64,000 bases of DNA, taken from the NCBI RefSeq assembly GCF_016757735.1, contig NZ_CP068439.1, forward strand, positions 248,001 to 312,000, in the 5' to 3' direction. The notes under the pieces were generated by a model. That model was given only the letters and a program-made list of their open reading frames with translations. It had not been told where the DNA came from and searched no databases. The stretch comes from Aequorivita iocasae. GTDB taxonomy: Bacteria; Bacteroidota; Bacteroidia; Flavobacteriales; Flavobacteriaceae. Positions 42,885 through 51,580 of the stretch are shown here, piece by piece. Positions within the stretch are counted from its first letter, which is position 1, and the number at the start of each line of letters is the position of its first letter. Both the position numbers and the translations under genes were made by a program.

Positions 42885-43111
42885 ACTATTTCAAATTTTG
42901 ATACGTGGAGTAAATGTATAAAATACATTCGTTTTCTTCGGAAGAAATACTTCTTCAATTGTGAAAATTGAATTAAAAAAGAAACAATAGGCAATCACTA
43001 AATTATTTTTAACGAATTTCGTATTGAAAAAGTTATCACTTTTAAGTTATTCAATACTTTCTTCCAAAAAAGTCAATAGCCTAATAACCCATTAACTTAG
43101 TAACATTTAAA
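42885..43111. promoter_or_regulatory. Divergent intergenic region with three short palindromes
   Basis: Between the sialidase-like gene (minus) and the M15 peptidase gene (plus) are AATGTAT/ATACATT (42913-42929), TTCTTC/GAAGAA (42934-42946) and TTCAATT/AATTGAA (42954-42972). No consensus promoter is complete. The cluster could be operator sites. Confidence 0.35.
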
Positions 43112-43855
43112 ATGAGACGAAAAGAATTCATCAAAATTTCAGGTATTGCCGGACTCAGCTTGGCTATTTTTCCGCAGTTCTCTTTCAATAATTTTTCAGG
43201 AGAATTTAGCCGAAACCAACTAATTGGAAAAGGCAACCCAGATATTGTGGGCGATAGCTACACTTCAAAAATGCACAAAACTGCAAAGGAAGCATTCCAT
43301 AAAATGAAAGCTGCGGCTGCCAAGGAAAACATAAATATTGAAGTAGTTTCGGCATTTAGAAGCTTTCAGCGGCAGAAGGAAATATTTGAGGGAAAATACA
43401 AGCGCTTTACAAATGAAGGGCTCACTCCCGAAAAAGCCATTGAAAAAATCATAGAATATTCCACCATTCCCGGTACTTCGCGCCACCATTGGGGAACCGA
43501 TATTGATATTATTGATGCCAATGCCCCACGCCCCGCAAATGTACTGATGCCCGAAAATTTTCACGGAACAGGGCCTTTTTGTAAATTGAAAACATGGCTT
43601 AACGAAAATTCTGAAAGTTTTGGCTTTTATGAAGTCTATACCGACAACGGCAACCGAAAAGGCTTTAAATATGAACCGTGGCATTTCAGCTATGCGCCAG
43701 TTTCCATTCCAATGCTGAAAGCTTATAAAGAGCAGATTGACGTGAAAAAAATGCTTTCCGAAGAAAAGATTGTAGGAAGTGAGCATTTTTCAGAAGCCTT
43801 TGTTACAAAATATGTGAAAGAAAATATTTTCGATATCAATCCAAAATTACTTTAA
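43112..43855 (+). CDS. M15-family D,D-carboxypeptidase (VanY-like) with Tat-type signal
   Basis: A 247-residue zinc peptidase that probably trims D-Ala-D-Ala peptides of peptidoglycan in the periplasm. The N-terminus MRRKEFIKISGIAGLSLAIF carries a twin-arginine motif followed by a hydrophobic stretch, as in Tat signals. The zinc and catalytic motifs are SRHHWGTDIDI (HxxxxxxD) and EPWHFSY (ExxH). SAFRSFQRQKEIFEG is also typical. Length and motifs match VanY/DacB-like enzymes. A tatA gene is 7 kb away. Confidence 0.92.
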   Translation: MRRKEFIKISGIAGLSLAIFPQFSFNNFSGEFSRNQLIGKGNPDIVGDSYTSKMHKTAKEAFHKMKAAAAKENINIEVVSAFRSFQRQKEIFEGKYKRFTNEGLTPEKAIEKIIEYSTIPGTSRHHWGTDIDIIDANAPRPANVLMPENFHGTGPFCKLKTWLNENSESFGFYEVYTDNGNRKGFKYEPWHFSYAPVSIPMLKAYKEQIDVKKMLSEEKIVGSEHFSEAFVTKYVKENIFDINPKLL

Positions 43856-43908
43856 CCATCCAACCTATAAGCTCTGGGTTACAGCCTTAAATTTTCAGCA
43901 ACACTTTG

Positions 43909-43916
43909 TACCTTTG
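43909..43916 (+). promoter_or_regulatory. gpmI -7 box (TACCTTTG), leaderless arrangement
   Basis: Exact TAnnTTTG match ending 4 bp before the gpmI ATG at 43921. Transcription would start at or next to the start codon. A -33 element is not clear. Confidence 0.55.
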
Positions 43917-43920
43917 CAGA

Positions 43921-45438
43921 ATGAATAAAAAAGTCCTTTTAATGATACTCGACGGTTGGGGCATTACGCAAGATCCTGCCGTTTCGGCCATCGCACAAGC
44001 CGATACGCCTTTTATCGATTCACTTTATAAAAAATATGCACACGCACAATTGCTCACCCACGGCATGAACGTAGGGCTTCCCAATGGACAAATGGGCAAT
44101 AGTGAGGTTGGCCATATGAATCTGGGCGCAGGAAGAATTGTTTATCAAGACCTTGCCAAAATAAATATTGCGGTTGAAAACGGAACGCTGAAAAGTGAAC
44201 CTGAGCTTGAAAAAGCATTCAATCACGCCATCTTTCACAACAAAAAAGTACATTTTTTGGGTCTTGTTTCCAACGGTGGCGTACATTCGCACATAGACCA
44301 TTTAAAAGGGTTGTTAACAGCCGCTCAGCAACACGGATTAAAAAACATGTACGTCCATGCCTTTACTGATGGCCGCGATGTGGATCCACATTCAGGCAAA
44401 GGTTTTATTGCAGACTTACAAAGTCATTTGGAAAAAACGGGTGGAAGACTGGCCTCTATCATTGGTCGCTATTATGCCATGGATCGCGACAAACGCTGGG
44501 AGCGTGTAAAGAAAGCCTATGACTTGTTGCGATTTGGAATAGGGAAACCTTCAACCAACGCCGTAAAAAGTATCGAAGAAAGTTATGCGGAAGGCATTAC
44601 GGATGAATTCATCGAACCCATTGTAATGACAAATCCTGAAGGAAACCCTGTAGCTACTATCGAGAAAGACGACGTTGTAATTTTCTTCAACTTTAGAACC
44701 GATCGCGGCAGGCAACTTACCGAGGTTTTGACGCAAAAAGATTACGAAAAATATGGAATGAAAACGCTTCCGCTTTATTTTGTAACGCTTACCAATTATG
44801 ATGATTCCTTTGGAAATATCCACGTGGTTTACAATAAGGAAAACCTGCACGATACCTTGGGCGAAGTTTTGGAAAGAAATAAAAAGAAGCAAATACGAAT
44901 TGCTGAAACCGAAAAATACCCGCACGTAACCTTTTTCTTTTCGGGCGGAAGGGAAATTCCCTTTGAGGGCGAAAAACGAATCCTTTGCCCCTCACCAACC
45001 GTTGCCACCTACGATTTAAAACCCGAAATGAGCGCTTATGAACTTCGGGATATGATACTTCCCGAGATTGAAAAAGAGACTGCAGATTTTATTTGCCTAA
45101 ATTTTGCAAACCCAGATATGGTAGGACATACCGGCGTTTTTGAAGCAGCCGTAAAAGCCTGCGAAACCGTGGATAATTGTGCCCGCGCAATCGTGGAGCA
45201 AGCCTTGGAAAGCCATTATGTAACAATCATAATTGCAGATCACGGCAACAGTGAAACCATGCGAAACCCCGACGGCTCGCCTAATACGGCACATACCACC
45301 AATCCGGTGCCAATTATCATTGTGGACGATGAAATTAAAACCGTGAAAAATGGTGTTCTGGGAGATATCGCCCCGACAATCTTAAAAATTATGGGCATTG
45401 AAAAACCAAAAATAATGACGCAACATTCCTTAATTTAA
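43921..45438 (+). CDS. gpmI: 2,3-bisphosphoglycerate-independent phosphoglycerate mutase
   Basis: A 505-residue Mn-dependent enzyme interconverting 3- and 2-phosphoglycerate. The N-terminal metal motif is MILDGWG, the phosphoserine nucleophile is S61 in GNSEVGHMNLGAGR, and other motifs are HAFTDGRDVDP, FFNFRTDRGRQL, CLNFANPDMVGHTG and IIADHGNSE. The frame is open from a TTG at 43906, but that region holds the -7 box, so the ATG at 43921 is the start. The gene lies 4 bp before the thioredoxin-like lipoprotein gene, implying one transcript. Confidence 0.97.
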   Translation: MNKKVLLMILDGWGITQDPAVSAIAQADTPFIDSLYKKYAHAQLLTHGMNVGLPNGQMGNSEVGHMNLGAGRIVYQDLAKINIAVENGTLKSEPELEKAFNHAIFHNKKVHFLGLVSNGGVHSHIDHLKGLLTAAQQHGLKNMYVHAFTDGRDVDPHSGKGFIADLQSHLEKTGGRLASIIGRYYAMDRDKRWERVKKAYDLLRFGIGKPSTNAVKSIEESYAEGITDEFIEPIVMTNPEGNPVATIEKDDVVIFFNFRTDRGRQLTEVLTQKDYEKYGMKTLPLYFVTLTNYDDSFGNIHVVYNKENLHDTLGEVLERNKKKQIRIAETEKYPHVTFFFSGGREIPFEGEKRILCPSPTVATYDLKPEMSAYELRDMILPEIEKETADFICLNFANPDMVGHTGVFEAAVKACETVDNCARAIVEQALESHYVTIIIADHGNSETMRNPDGSPNTAHTTNPVPIIIVDDEIKTVKNGVLGDIAPTILKIMGIEKPKIMTQHSLI

Positions 45439-45442
45439 AACT

Positions 45443-46033
45443 ATGAAAAAACTATTTATAATACTCTCAGCAACACTTTTGGTAGCCTGCAATTCTTCCA
45501 AAGAGAAAAACAAAGTAGATGAAAACACTTCAAAAGAAATGATTTCAGAAAACAATAAAGAAAAAATAAATGACACCGTACCCTACGAAGATTCCGTGAT
45601 GCTTTTGGGAAAGGCCAACCGCAAGGGTTTTCAAATGGATGCTTTTAAGGATTGGTTCAATGCGGGTTATGAAGGTTACAATGTAGACTCCGAAACTGTG
45701 GAAAAACTGAAACCGCTTTTGAAAGATGTGGAAATCACTGTTTTTATGGGCACTTGGTGCGAGGACAGCCAGCGCGAAACACCACATTTTTATAAAATTT
45801 TGGACGAGGCCAATTTTGATGAATCCAAGCTTACGCTTATTACGGTATCAGACGAAAAAACTACACCCCAAGGTTTTGAGGATGGTAAAAATATCACGAA
45901 TGTCCCGACCCTCATTTTCTACAAAAACGACAAAGAATTGGGCAGAATTGTGGAATATCCTATTGAGAGCCTCGAAAAAGACATGCTAGCTATTTTGAGT
46001 GGAAAGGATTACAAACACGCTTACGCCGAATAA
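45443..46033 (+). CDS. Thioredoxin-like lipoprotein with single-cysteine active site
   Basis: A 196-residue protein with a lipoprotein signal ending LLVAC (Cys16), a charged linker and a thioredoxin fold (about 75-190). The active-site strand reads FMGTWCEDSQRETPHFY. The second cysteine of CxxC is replaced by serine (CEDS), and the cis-proline is in NVPTLIF. A classical dithiol exchange is therefore not possible; a monothiol role or partner binding is more likely. It acts on the periplasmic or outer-membrane side. It is downstream of gpmI by 4 bp. Confidence 0.85.
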   Translation: MKKLFIILSATLLVACNSSKEKNKVDENTSKEMISENNKEKINDTVPYEDSVMLLGKANRKGFQMDAFKDWFNAGYEGYNVDSETVEKLKPLLKDVEITVFMGTWCEDSQRETPHFYKILDEANFDESKLTLITVSDEKTTPQGFEDGKNITNVPTLIFYKNDKELGRIVEYPIESLEKDMLAILSGKDYKHAYAE

Positions 46034-46059
46034 AACTTTAGCAACGGTATAATTCTTTG

Positions 46060-46067
46060 TAAATTTG
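46060..46067 (+). promoter_or_regulatory. -7 box (TAAATTTG) before the HAD gene
   Basis: Exact TAnnTTTG match ending 11 bp before the ATG at 46079. A TTTA at 46037-46040 is a weak -33 candidate. Confidence 0.45.
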
Positions 46068-46078
46068 CGGCTCGAAAA

Positions 46079-46492
46079 ATGACGATGATTAGAGAAACCC
46101 TCACCATAGCCGTAGATTTTGACGGAACCATTGTGGAAGATGAATATCCACGCATTGGCAGGCCCATTATTTTTGCTTTTGATACTTTGAAAAAACTGCA
46201 GCATGAAGGCCATAGACTTATTTTATGGACTTACCGAAAAGGACGCGCCTTGGAAGAAGCGGTAAAATTCTGTGAAGAAAACGGTGTTGTTTTTTATGCA
46301 GTAAACCAAAGTTTCCCCGAAGAGGAATTCGATGTTTCCTATAGTCGAAAAATTCACGCTGATGTTTTTATTGACGATCGCAATGTTGGCGGACTTAAAA
46401 GCTGGGGCGAAATTTACCAGCAACTTGTTGGCGAGCCCGTACCCGCAAAACCAAAAACCCAGAAAAAAGGATTGTTTTCCTTTTTAAAATAG
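46079..46492 (+). CDS. BT0820-like HAD-superfamily phosphatase
   Basis: A 137-residue minimal HAD-fold protein. Motif I is AVDFDGTIVEDEYP with the nucleophile Asp. LILWTYRKGR gives motif II (Thr), and HADVFIDDRNVGG gives motif IV (DD). There is no cap domain. Length and motifs resemble the BT0820-type hydrolase group of Bacteroidota. The substrate is unknown. The map gene follows after 4 bp, making a co-transcribed pair. Confidence 0.88.
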   Translation: MTMIRETLTIAVDFDGTIVEDEYPRIGRPIIFAFDTLKKLQHEGHRLILWTYRKGRALEEAVKFCEENGVVFYAVNQSFPEEEFDVSYSRKIHADVFIDDRNVGGLKSWGEIYQQLVGEPVPAKPKTQKKGLFSFLK

Positions 46493-46496
46493 CAGT

Positions 46497-47315
46497 ATGA
46501 TAATTCAAAAGACAAGAGAAGAAATAGAATTGATGCGCGAAAGCGCCTTGGTGGTTTCCCGCACTTTGGGAATGCTCGCAAAAGAGGTAAAACCGGGCGT
46601 TACCACCAACCAACTCAATAAAATGGCCGAAGATTACATTCGCAGTCAGGATGCCATTCCCGGCTTTTTGGGATTGTACGATTGCCCCTCAACGCTACTT
46701 ACAAGTGTAAATGAAGCGGTAGTTCACGGCCTTCCAACGGACATCCCTTTAAAAGAAGGCGATATTGTGGCCATTGATTGCGGTGCTATAAAAAACGGTT
46801 TTTACGGTGACCACGCATATACTTTTGAAGTAGGCGAAGTTGCTGAAGAAACAAAAAAACTGTTGAAAATCACCAAAGAATCACTTTACGTCGGTATCCG
46901 TGAATTTAAAGCCGGTAACCGCGTAGGCGATGTTGGTTTCGCCATTCAAAATTATTGTGAAGCACACGGTTACGGTGTGGTACGCGAGCTGGTAGGCCAC
47001 GGCTTGGGAAGAAAGATGCATGAAGACCCCGAAATGCCAAATTACGGGCGGCGCGGGCGCGGAAAAAAATTCATTGAAGGAATGACCATTGCCTTGGAAC
47101 CTATGATAAATATGGGCACCCACAAAGTGAAACAATTAAAAGACGGCTGGACCATTGTAACCCAAGACGGACAACCGAGCGCCCACTTTGAACACAATAT
47201 TGCCTTGGTCAACGGAAAACCTGAATTACTTTCCACCTTTGCGTATGTTTATGAAGCCTTGGGGATTGTAAGTAATGAAGAAAATGAGTTTCGGGAAAAG
47301 GAATTCGTGTTGTAA
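46497..47315 (+). CDS. map: Type I methionine aminopeptidase
   Basis: A 272-residue cytoplasmic metallopeptidase that removes N-terminal methionine from nascent proteins. The pita-bread fold metal ligands are in VAIDCGAIKNGFYGDHAYTF (two Asp), GHGLGRKMHEDP (His), IALEPMI (Glu) and SAHFEHNIAL (Glu region). It is somewhat longer than E. coli MetAP (264 residues), with no N-terminal extension. It lies 4 bp after the HAD gene and 12 bp before the methyltransferase. Confidence 0.97.
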   Translation: MIIQKTREEIELMRESALVVSRTLGMLAKEVKPGVTTNQLNKMAEDYIRSQDAIPGFLGLYDCPSTLLTSVNEAVVHGLPTDIPLKEGDIVAIDCGAIKNGFYGDHAYTFEVGEVAEETKKLLKITKESLYVGIREFKAGNRVGDVGFAIQNYCEAHGYGVVRELVGHGLGRKMHEDPEMPNYGRRGRGKKFIEGMTIALEPMINMGTHKVKQLKDGWTIVTQDGQPSAHFEHNIALVNGKPELLSTFAYVYEALGIVSNEENEFREKEFVL

Positions 47316-47327
47316 CAATTTTAAACT

Positions 47328-48113
47328 TTGTTCAAAAAAATTCTAAATACGATTCCCCGGCCGCTGCTCATCCGATTGAGTATTATTGGCAGACCTATTC
47401 TTGCATTTTTTCTTAGGGGAAATAAATACACAGACCCCATTAACGGTAAATCATACCGAAAATTTCTTCCTTATGGATATGAAAATGTTCGTGAGAATGT
47501 GCTTTCCCCTGGTACACTTTCGTTGGAAAGACACCGATTGTTTTGGCTTTATCTTGAAAACGAAACCGGTTTCTTCACTGAAAATTTAAAGGTGCTCCAT
47601 TTCGCTCCCGAGCAGGCATTTTATAAAAAATTCAGAAAAATGAAGAATCTGGATTATACCACAACCGATCTTAATTCGCCCATTGCAGATGTGAAGGCCG
47701 ATATCTGTAATTTACCCTTTCCCGATAACGAATTTGATTTTATTATTTGCAACCACGTTTTGGAACACATTCCGAACGATACAAAAGCGATGCAGGAAAT
47801 TTACCGCGTTTTGGCATCTGGCGGGACGGCGATTCTTCAAGTTCCCTATAAAGAAGATTTGGAAAAAACATTTGAGGACAACAGCATCACAGATCCAAAA
47901 GAACGTGCAAAAATATTTGGTCAGTATGACCACGTTCGGGTGTATGGAATGGATTATTTCTCCAAACTTGAAAGTATTGGCTTTAAAGTAGAAGCCGTGG
48001 ATTATACAAAAATTCTTTCTTCAGAAGAAGTTGAAAAATACAGATTGCCAAAAGGAGAATTAATTCCTATATGTAAAAAATATTGTGTTCTTTTGTCCGA
48101 AAATAATTCTTAA
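47328..48113 (+). CDS. SAM-dependent methyltransferase, TTG start
   Basis: A 261-residue class I methyltransferase. VLHFAPEQ is the motif I strand, then TTDLNSPIADVKADI, LPFPDNEFDFIICNHVLEHIPN and QVPYKED. Its N-terminus FKKILNTIPRPLLIRLS belongs to the domain, and no ATG occurs before codon 100, so the TTG at 47328 must be the start. Methyltransferases of this group often act in surface glycan or lipid biosynthesis; no substrate can be given. The stop overlaps the next ATG by one base. Confidence 0.9.
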   Translation: MFKKILNTIPRPLLIRLSIIGRPILAFFLRGNKYTDPINGKSYRKFLPYGYENVRENVLSPGTLSLERHRLFWLYLENETGFFTENLKVLHFAPEQAFYKKFRKMKNLDYTTTDLNSPIADVKADICNLPFPDNEFDFIICNHVLEHIPNDTKAMQEIYRVLASGGTAILQVPYKEDLEKTFEDNSITDPKERAKIFGQYDHVRVYGMDYFSKLESIGFKVEAVDYTKILSSEEVEKYRLPKGELIPICKKYCVLLSENNS

Positions 48114-50203
48114 TGAAATTAACATTACTACTTCTTTTTTTGGGGTTTTCAACACTTGTTATTTCCCAAAATCCTAATGATTGTGTAAATGCAATAATTA
48201 TCTGTGGTGATTCAAGTTTAGGAGTTGATCCAAGCGGAATCGGTTTTGACGAGTTTTCATTGCTTGGAAATGAGGTTCCGCCTTGTTATGTTTTTGATCA
48301 AAATAATATTTGGTTCAAATTTATTATTATTGAATCGGGCACTTTCACATTTGATATTATTCCAGATAATGGTGAAGATGATTATGATTTTGCCATATAT
48401 GGCCCTACAGTTACTTGCACTTCTTTGGGTTCTTCCATTCGGTGTTCCAGCACAAATCCTTTAGATGCCGGCGTTCAGGTTGCAACTGGATTGAATATGG
48501 ATGAAACGGACGTCAATGAGGGCCCGGGAGAAGATGGCAATGGTTATTTAATGTATATTGAAGCTTCGGCAGGCGACGTTTATTATTTGCTTGTTGACCG
48601 CGCTGTGGGTTCTGGCCCATTAAGCCTTTTTTATACAGGTACGGCGAGATTACCAAATGCGGTTGAAGCCAATCAGCCCGATAATCTTATAACTTGTGAT
48701 ACAGACGGCAACCCAGATGGTCTTGCTGACTTTAATTTAGAATTGCAAACTAATGACATAATTGGCTCACAAACTGATGTAACAGTTACTTACCACGAAA
48801 CACTAAACGATGCCAGTATAGGCATTAACCCGCTTTCAAGCCCTTACCATAGTACAGCTAACCCACAAACTATTTATGCGCGAATTGAAAGAACAAACGG
48901 CTGCAGTGATTTGACCTCTTTTACAATTGAAGTTGGATCTCCTGAATTAATGACCCCGGCAGATGTTGTTTTGTGCAATTATACTTCTACGGTACTTTAT
49001 CCATTGGATACTATTATTCCTGAGGTGATTGACGATCCACAAGGCTATGTTTTCAGTTATCACTATACTGAAAATGACGCTAATAACAATAGCAATCCAA
49101 TTGGCAGATATATAAATCTCACTGAAACTCCGCTTACTATATATGTTAGAATGACCGATGAAAATGATCCGCTTTGTTTTGCAATAACATCTTTTCAAGG
49201 ATATATAAATATTATAAAACGGGCTACACAGCCATCAGGCTTTATTGCTTGTGATGATGATTTTGACGGTCAAATTTCTGTAAATCTCAATGAAAAAGAT
49301 GAAGAAATACTCAATGGTCTCCCCTCCAGCGATTTTCAAATAACTTACTACACTTCTCTTGATGATAGGTTAAACGAAACCAATCCAGTTTCTGGTACTT
49401 TTCGAAATACAGTAAATCCTCAAACCATTTATGTAAAAATGCTGGAAATTGCTACGGGATGTTTTGATTATACCCAATTCAACATAGTTGTAAATTCATT
49501 GCCAGTCCCTGTATTTGAACAGGATTCGTATTTATATTGCCTAAATGCCACCGAGCCATTAAGAATTTCGGTGCAAGCAGGTTTTCAGTATTATGTTTGG
49601 AGTACGGGAGAAGAAGGAGCCAATCTGAATAAAATTTTTATTGACACTCCGGGAACTTATACGGTTACAGTTACAAATTATTTTGGTTGTGAAAACAACG
49701 TAAGCGTTGAAGTTTTACCTTCAAATATTGCAACAATAACAAATATTAAGATTAATGATTTTAATGGAAAACATAATTCCATTGAGATAATTGTGGAAGG
49801 CGAAGGAGATTATGAATATGCACTAAACAGTACTTCATCTTACCAAGACAGCAATATTTTTGACGGCTTGGCAAATGGTTATCACACAATCTTCGTTCGT
49901 GATAAAAATGGTTGCGGGGTAGTTTCGCAAGAGATTTTAATATTGGACTATCCACGCTATTTTACACCCAATAATGATACTCATAACGATTACTGGCACA
50001 TCATTGGGATGCATGAATTTCCAGAAGCAAAGATTTATATTTTTGATCGCTTCGGAAAGTTATTGAAGCAGATTCCACCGCGATCAAAAGGTTGGGATGG
50101 CACCAATCAAGAAGGAAAAGCAATGCCTTCCAGCGATTATTGGTTTACTATTGACATAAGAGACAGACCTACATATCGAGGACACTTCACCTTAAAAAGG
50201 TAA
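48113..50203 (+). CDS. Large secreted protein with T9SS type B sorting domain
   Basis: A 696-residue protein with a Sec signal (1-18). An N-terminal beta-sandwich (about 20-175) is followed by several repeated beta modules of about 90 residues (200-455), each with a 'PQTIYARIER' or 'PQTIYVKMLE' type strand preceded by NP. An Ig/PKD-like region (460-600) follows. The C-terminal domain (about 612-696), YPRYFTPNNDTHNDYWHI to KGWDGTNQEGKAMPSSDYWF, is the gliding-type T9SS type B sorting domain. Such proteins are exported adhesin-like molecules, often with a PorP/SprF-like partner, which is not seen here. The ATG overlaps the previous stop (TAATG). Confidence 0.9.
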   Translation: MKLTLLLLFLGFSTLVISQNPNDCVNAIIICGDSSLGVDPSGIGFDEFSLLGNEVPPCYVFDQNNIWFKFIIIESGTFTFDIIPDNGEDDYDFAIYGPTVTCTSLGSSIRCSSTNPLDAGVQVATGLNMDETDVNEGPGEDGNGYLMYIEASAGDVYYLLVDRAVGSGPLSLFYTGTARLPNAVEANQPDNLITCDTDGNPDGLADFNLELQTNDIIGSQTDVTVTYHETLNDASIGINPLSSPYHSTANPQTIYARIERTNGCSDLTSFTIEVGSPELMTPADVVLCNYTSTVLYPLDTIIPEVIDDPQGYVFSYHYTENDANNNSNPIGRYINLTETPLTIYVRMTDENDPLCFAITSFQGYINIIKRATQPSGFIACDDDFDGQISVNLNEKDEEILNGLPSSDFQITYYTSLDDRLNETNPVSGTFRNTVNPQTIYVKMLEIATGCFDYTQFNIVVNSLPVPVFEQDSYLYCLNATEPLRISVQAGFQYYVWSTGEEGANLNKIFIDTPGTYTVTVTNYFGCENNVSVEVLPSNIATITNIKINDFNGKHNSIEIIVEGEGDYEYALNSTSSYQDSNIFDGLANGYHTIFVRDKNGCGVVSQEILILDYPRYFTPNNDTHNDYWHIIGMHEFPEAKIYIFDRFGKLLKQIPPRSKGWDGTNQEGKAMPSSDYWFTIDIRDRPTYRGHFTLKR

Positions 50204-50204
50204 C

Positions 50205-51212
50205 TTATTGTGACATCAATTCTTTGAAGCCATCAGTAATGTAAACCTGATGTTGGTTCAAAGAATCTGTGTACGTTAAATAAGCCTCAACATTTGGAAG
50301 GCTTTTTAAAAGTTCTTTAGATTTCTCCAATCCCAGCGCCATAAAGGAAGTTGCATAGGCATCAGCCATAGCACAAGTAGGTGCAATAACCGTAGAACTC
50401 GTAACGTCACTCATTTCAGCAGAACCTGTTAATGGATTCAATGTATGCACGTATTTTTTTCCCGTAAGGGAGTCAATTCTGAATTTTCGATAATTTCCCG
50501 AAGACGCCATTCCTTCATTTTTCAAGGTAACCATCGCTTCGTAACTTCGGTCTTCCAATTCGGAATCTACGGCTTCAATACCCACTACCCATTTTTGATT
50601 TTTATCAAGGTTTTCGCCTTTAGTGAGAATTTCACCGCCCAATTCAATTAAGTAATCGGTTACTCCTTTTGACTCCAAATACCTTCCAAGACAATCTATT
50701 CCAAAGCCTTTAGCTACGGCGTTAAAGTCGAAATATATTTGTGGATACTCTTTCGAAACGGTTCCATCTGGGTTCATTCTTACTTTGTGAAAACCTACAT
50801 ATTTCATTAAGGAATCTAAAGTGGCGCTGTCTATATCCTTCAATGGTTTCACATCGCCAAAACCGTATGCATTCCGGAGAACACCTATGGTTGGGTCAAA
50901 ATAACCATTGGTGGTTTTGTTTACTTCTTCGGAAATTTTAAAAACTTCTTTAAAAATTGAATCCACAACAACGGTGGAATCACCATTATTAATTTTTGAA
51001 ATATCGCTTTGGGGAATATACGTGCTCACGGAATGATTTACGGCATCGATAACGGAGTCCAGCCCTTTTTTGAAATCGACATCCCTTTCCGAATAAAGCT
51101 GAATATTGTAAGTAGTTCCAAAAGCTTCTCCCTGTAATAAATAGTTTGTGTTTTCTCTTTTTTCACAAAAAATGAAAAGTAACAGCACGGGAATAAATAT
51201 AATTTTTTTCAT
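50205..51212 (-). CDS. apbE: FAD:protein FMN transferase (ApbE), lipoprotein
   Basis: A 335-residue periplasmic enzyme that covalently attaches FMN from FAD to a threonine in NqrB and NqrC. The lipobox ends LFIFC (Cys16). Core motifs are GEAFGTTYNIQLY, DFNAVAKGFGID, LIELGGEI, KKYVHTLNPLTG and CAMADAYATSFMALG (metal and FAD site). Its place just downstream of the nqr operon on the same strand fits its role in maturing that complex. It overlaps the 120-residue gene upstream by 4 bp. Confidence 0.96.
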   Translation of the reverse strand: MKKIIFIPVLLLFIFCEKRENTNYLLQGEAFGTTYNIQLYSERDVDFKKGLDSVIDAVNHSVSTYIPQSDISKINNGDSTVVVDSIFKEVFKISEEVNKTTNGYFDPTIGVLRNAYGFGDVKPLKDIDSATLDSLMKYVGFHKVRMNPDGTVSKEYPQIYFDFNAVAKGFGIDCLGRYLESKGVTDYLIELGGEILTKGENLDKNQKWVVGIEAVDSELEDRSYEAMVTLKNEGMASSGNYRKFRIDSLTGKKYVHTLNPLTGSAEMSDVTSSTVIAPTCAMADAYATSFMALGLEKSKELLKSLPNVEAYLTYTDSLNQHQVYITDGFKELMSQ

Positions 51213-51571
51213 ACTATTTCCTGCAATCCTTTATATACCAAGGTATAATCTTCATCTTTAATAACTGGCTTACCGTAATCTGTTCCATGCCCCAGACCCA
51301 CGCCTGCATAATAGGTTCTTGCCTCAAACTTTTCGGCATGTGCTTTTATGGTTTCCATAAAAACAGGGTCATAGGCGTGTGCATCCTGAGGATATGTAAC
51401 GGCACGTACTATTATAAAATGAAGCACTTTGTCTTTTAAGGCAACAAATTGTGGGTCTCGTTTCAATTTTGAATTGACGCCCAAAAATTCGTAGCCTTCA
51501 GCTTCTAAATTTTTCCCCACAATGTTCATTGCAAGGTTGTGGAGTTCTTGTTTGTTAAGTTTCTCGCCCAT
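51209..51571 (-). CDS. Small conserved protein between nqr operon and apbE
   Basis: A 120-residue soluble protein without a signal peptide. Conserved-looking elements are LNKQELHNLAMNIVGKNLE, FLGVNSKLKRDPQFV, LHFIIVRAVTYPQDAHAYD, TYYAGVGLGHG and LVYKGLQEIV. Similar small proteins lie beside Na+-NQR genes in Bacteroidota and are sometimes labelled NQR-associated; no function is proven. The in-frame TTG at 51583 is part of the promoter, and the ATG at 51571 is the start. It is coupled to apbE by a 4-bp overlap. Confidence 0.78.
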   Translation of the reverse strand: MGEKLNKQELHNLAMNIVGKNLEAEGYEFLGVNSKLKRDPQFVALKDKVLHFIIVRAVTYPQDAHAYDPVFMETIKAHAEKFEARTYYAGVGLGHGTDYGKPVIKDEDYTLVYKGLQEIV

Positions 51572-51580
51572 AAGTAGCGT

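Noticed and set aside
43265-43786. Open frame of 173 codons on the minus strand
   Set aside because: Antisense to the M15 peptidase gene, whose zinc motifs are intact.
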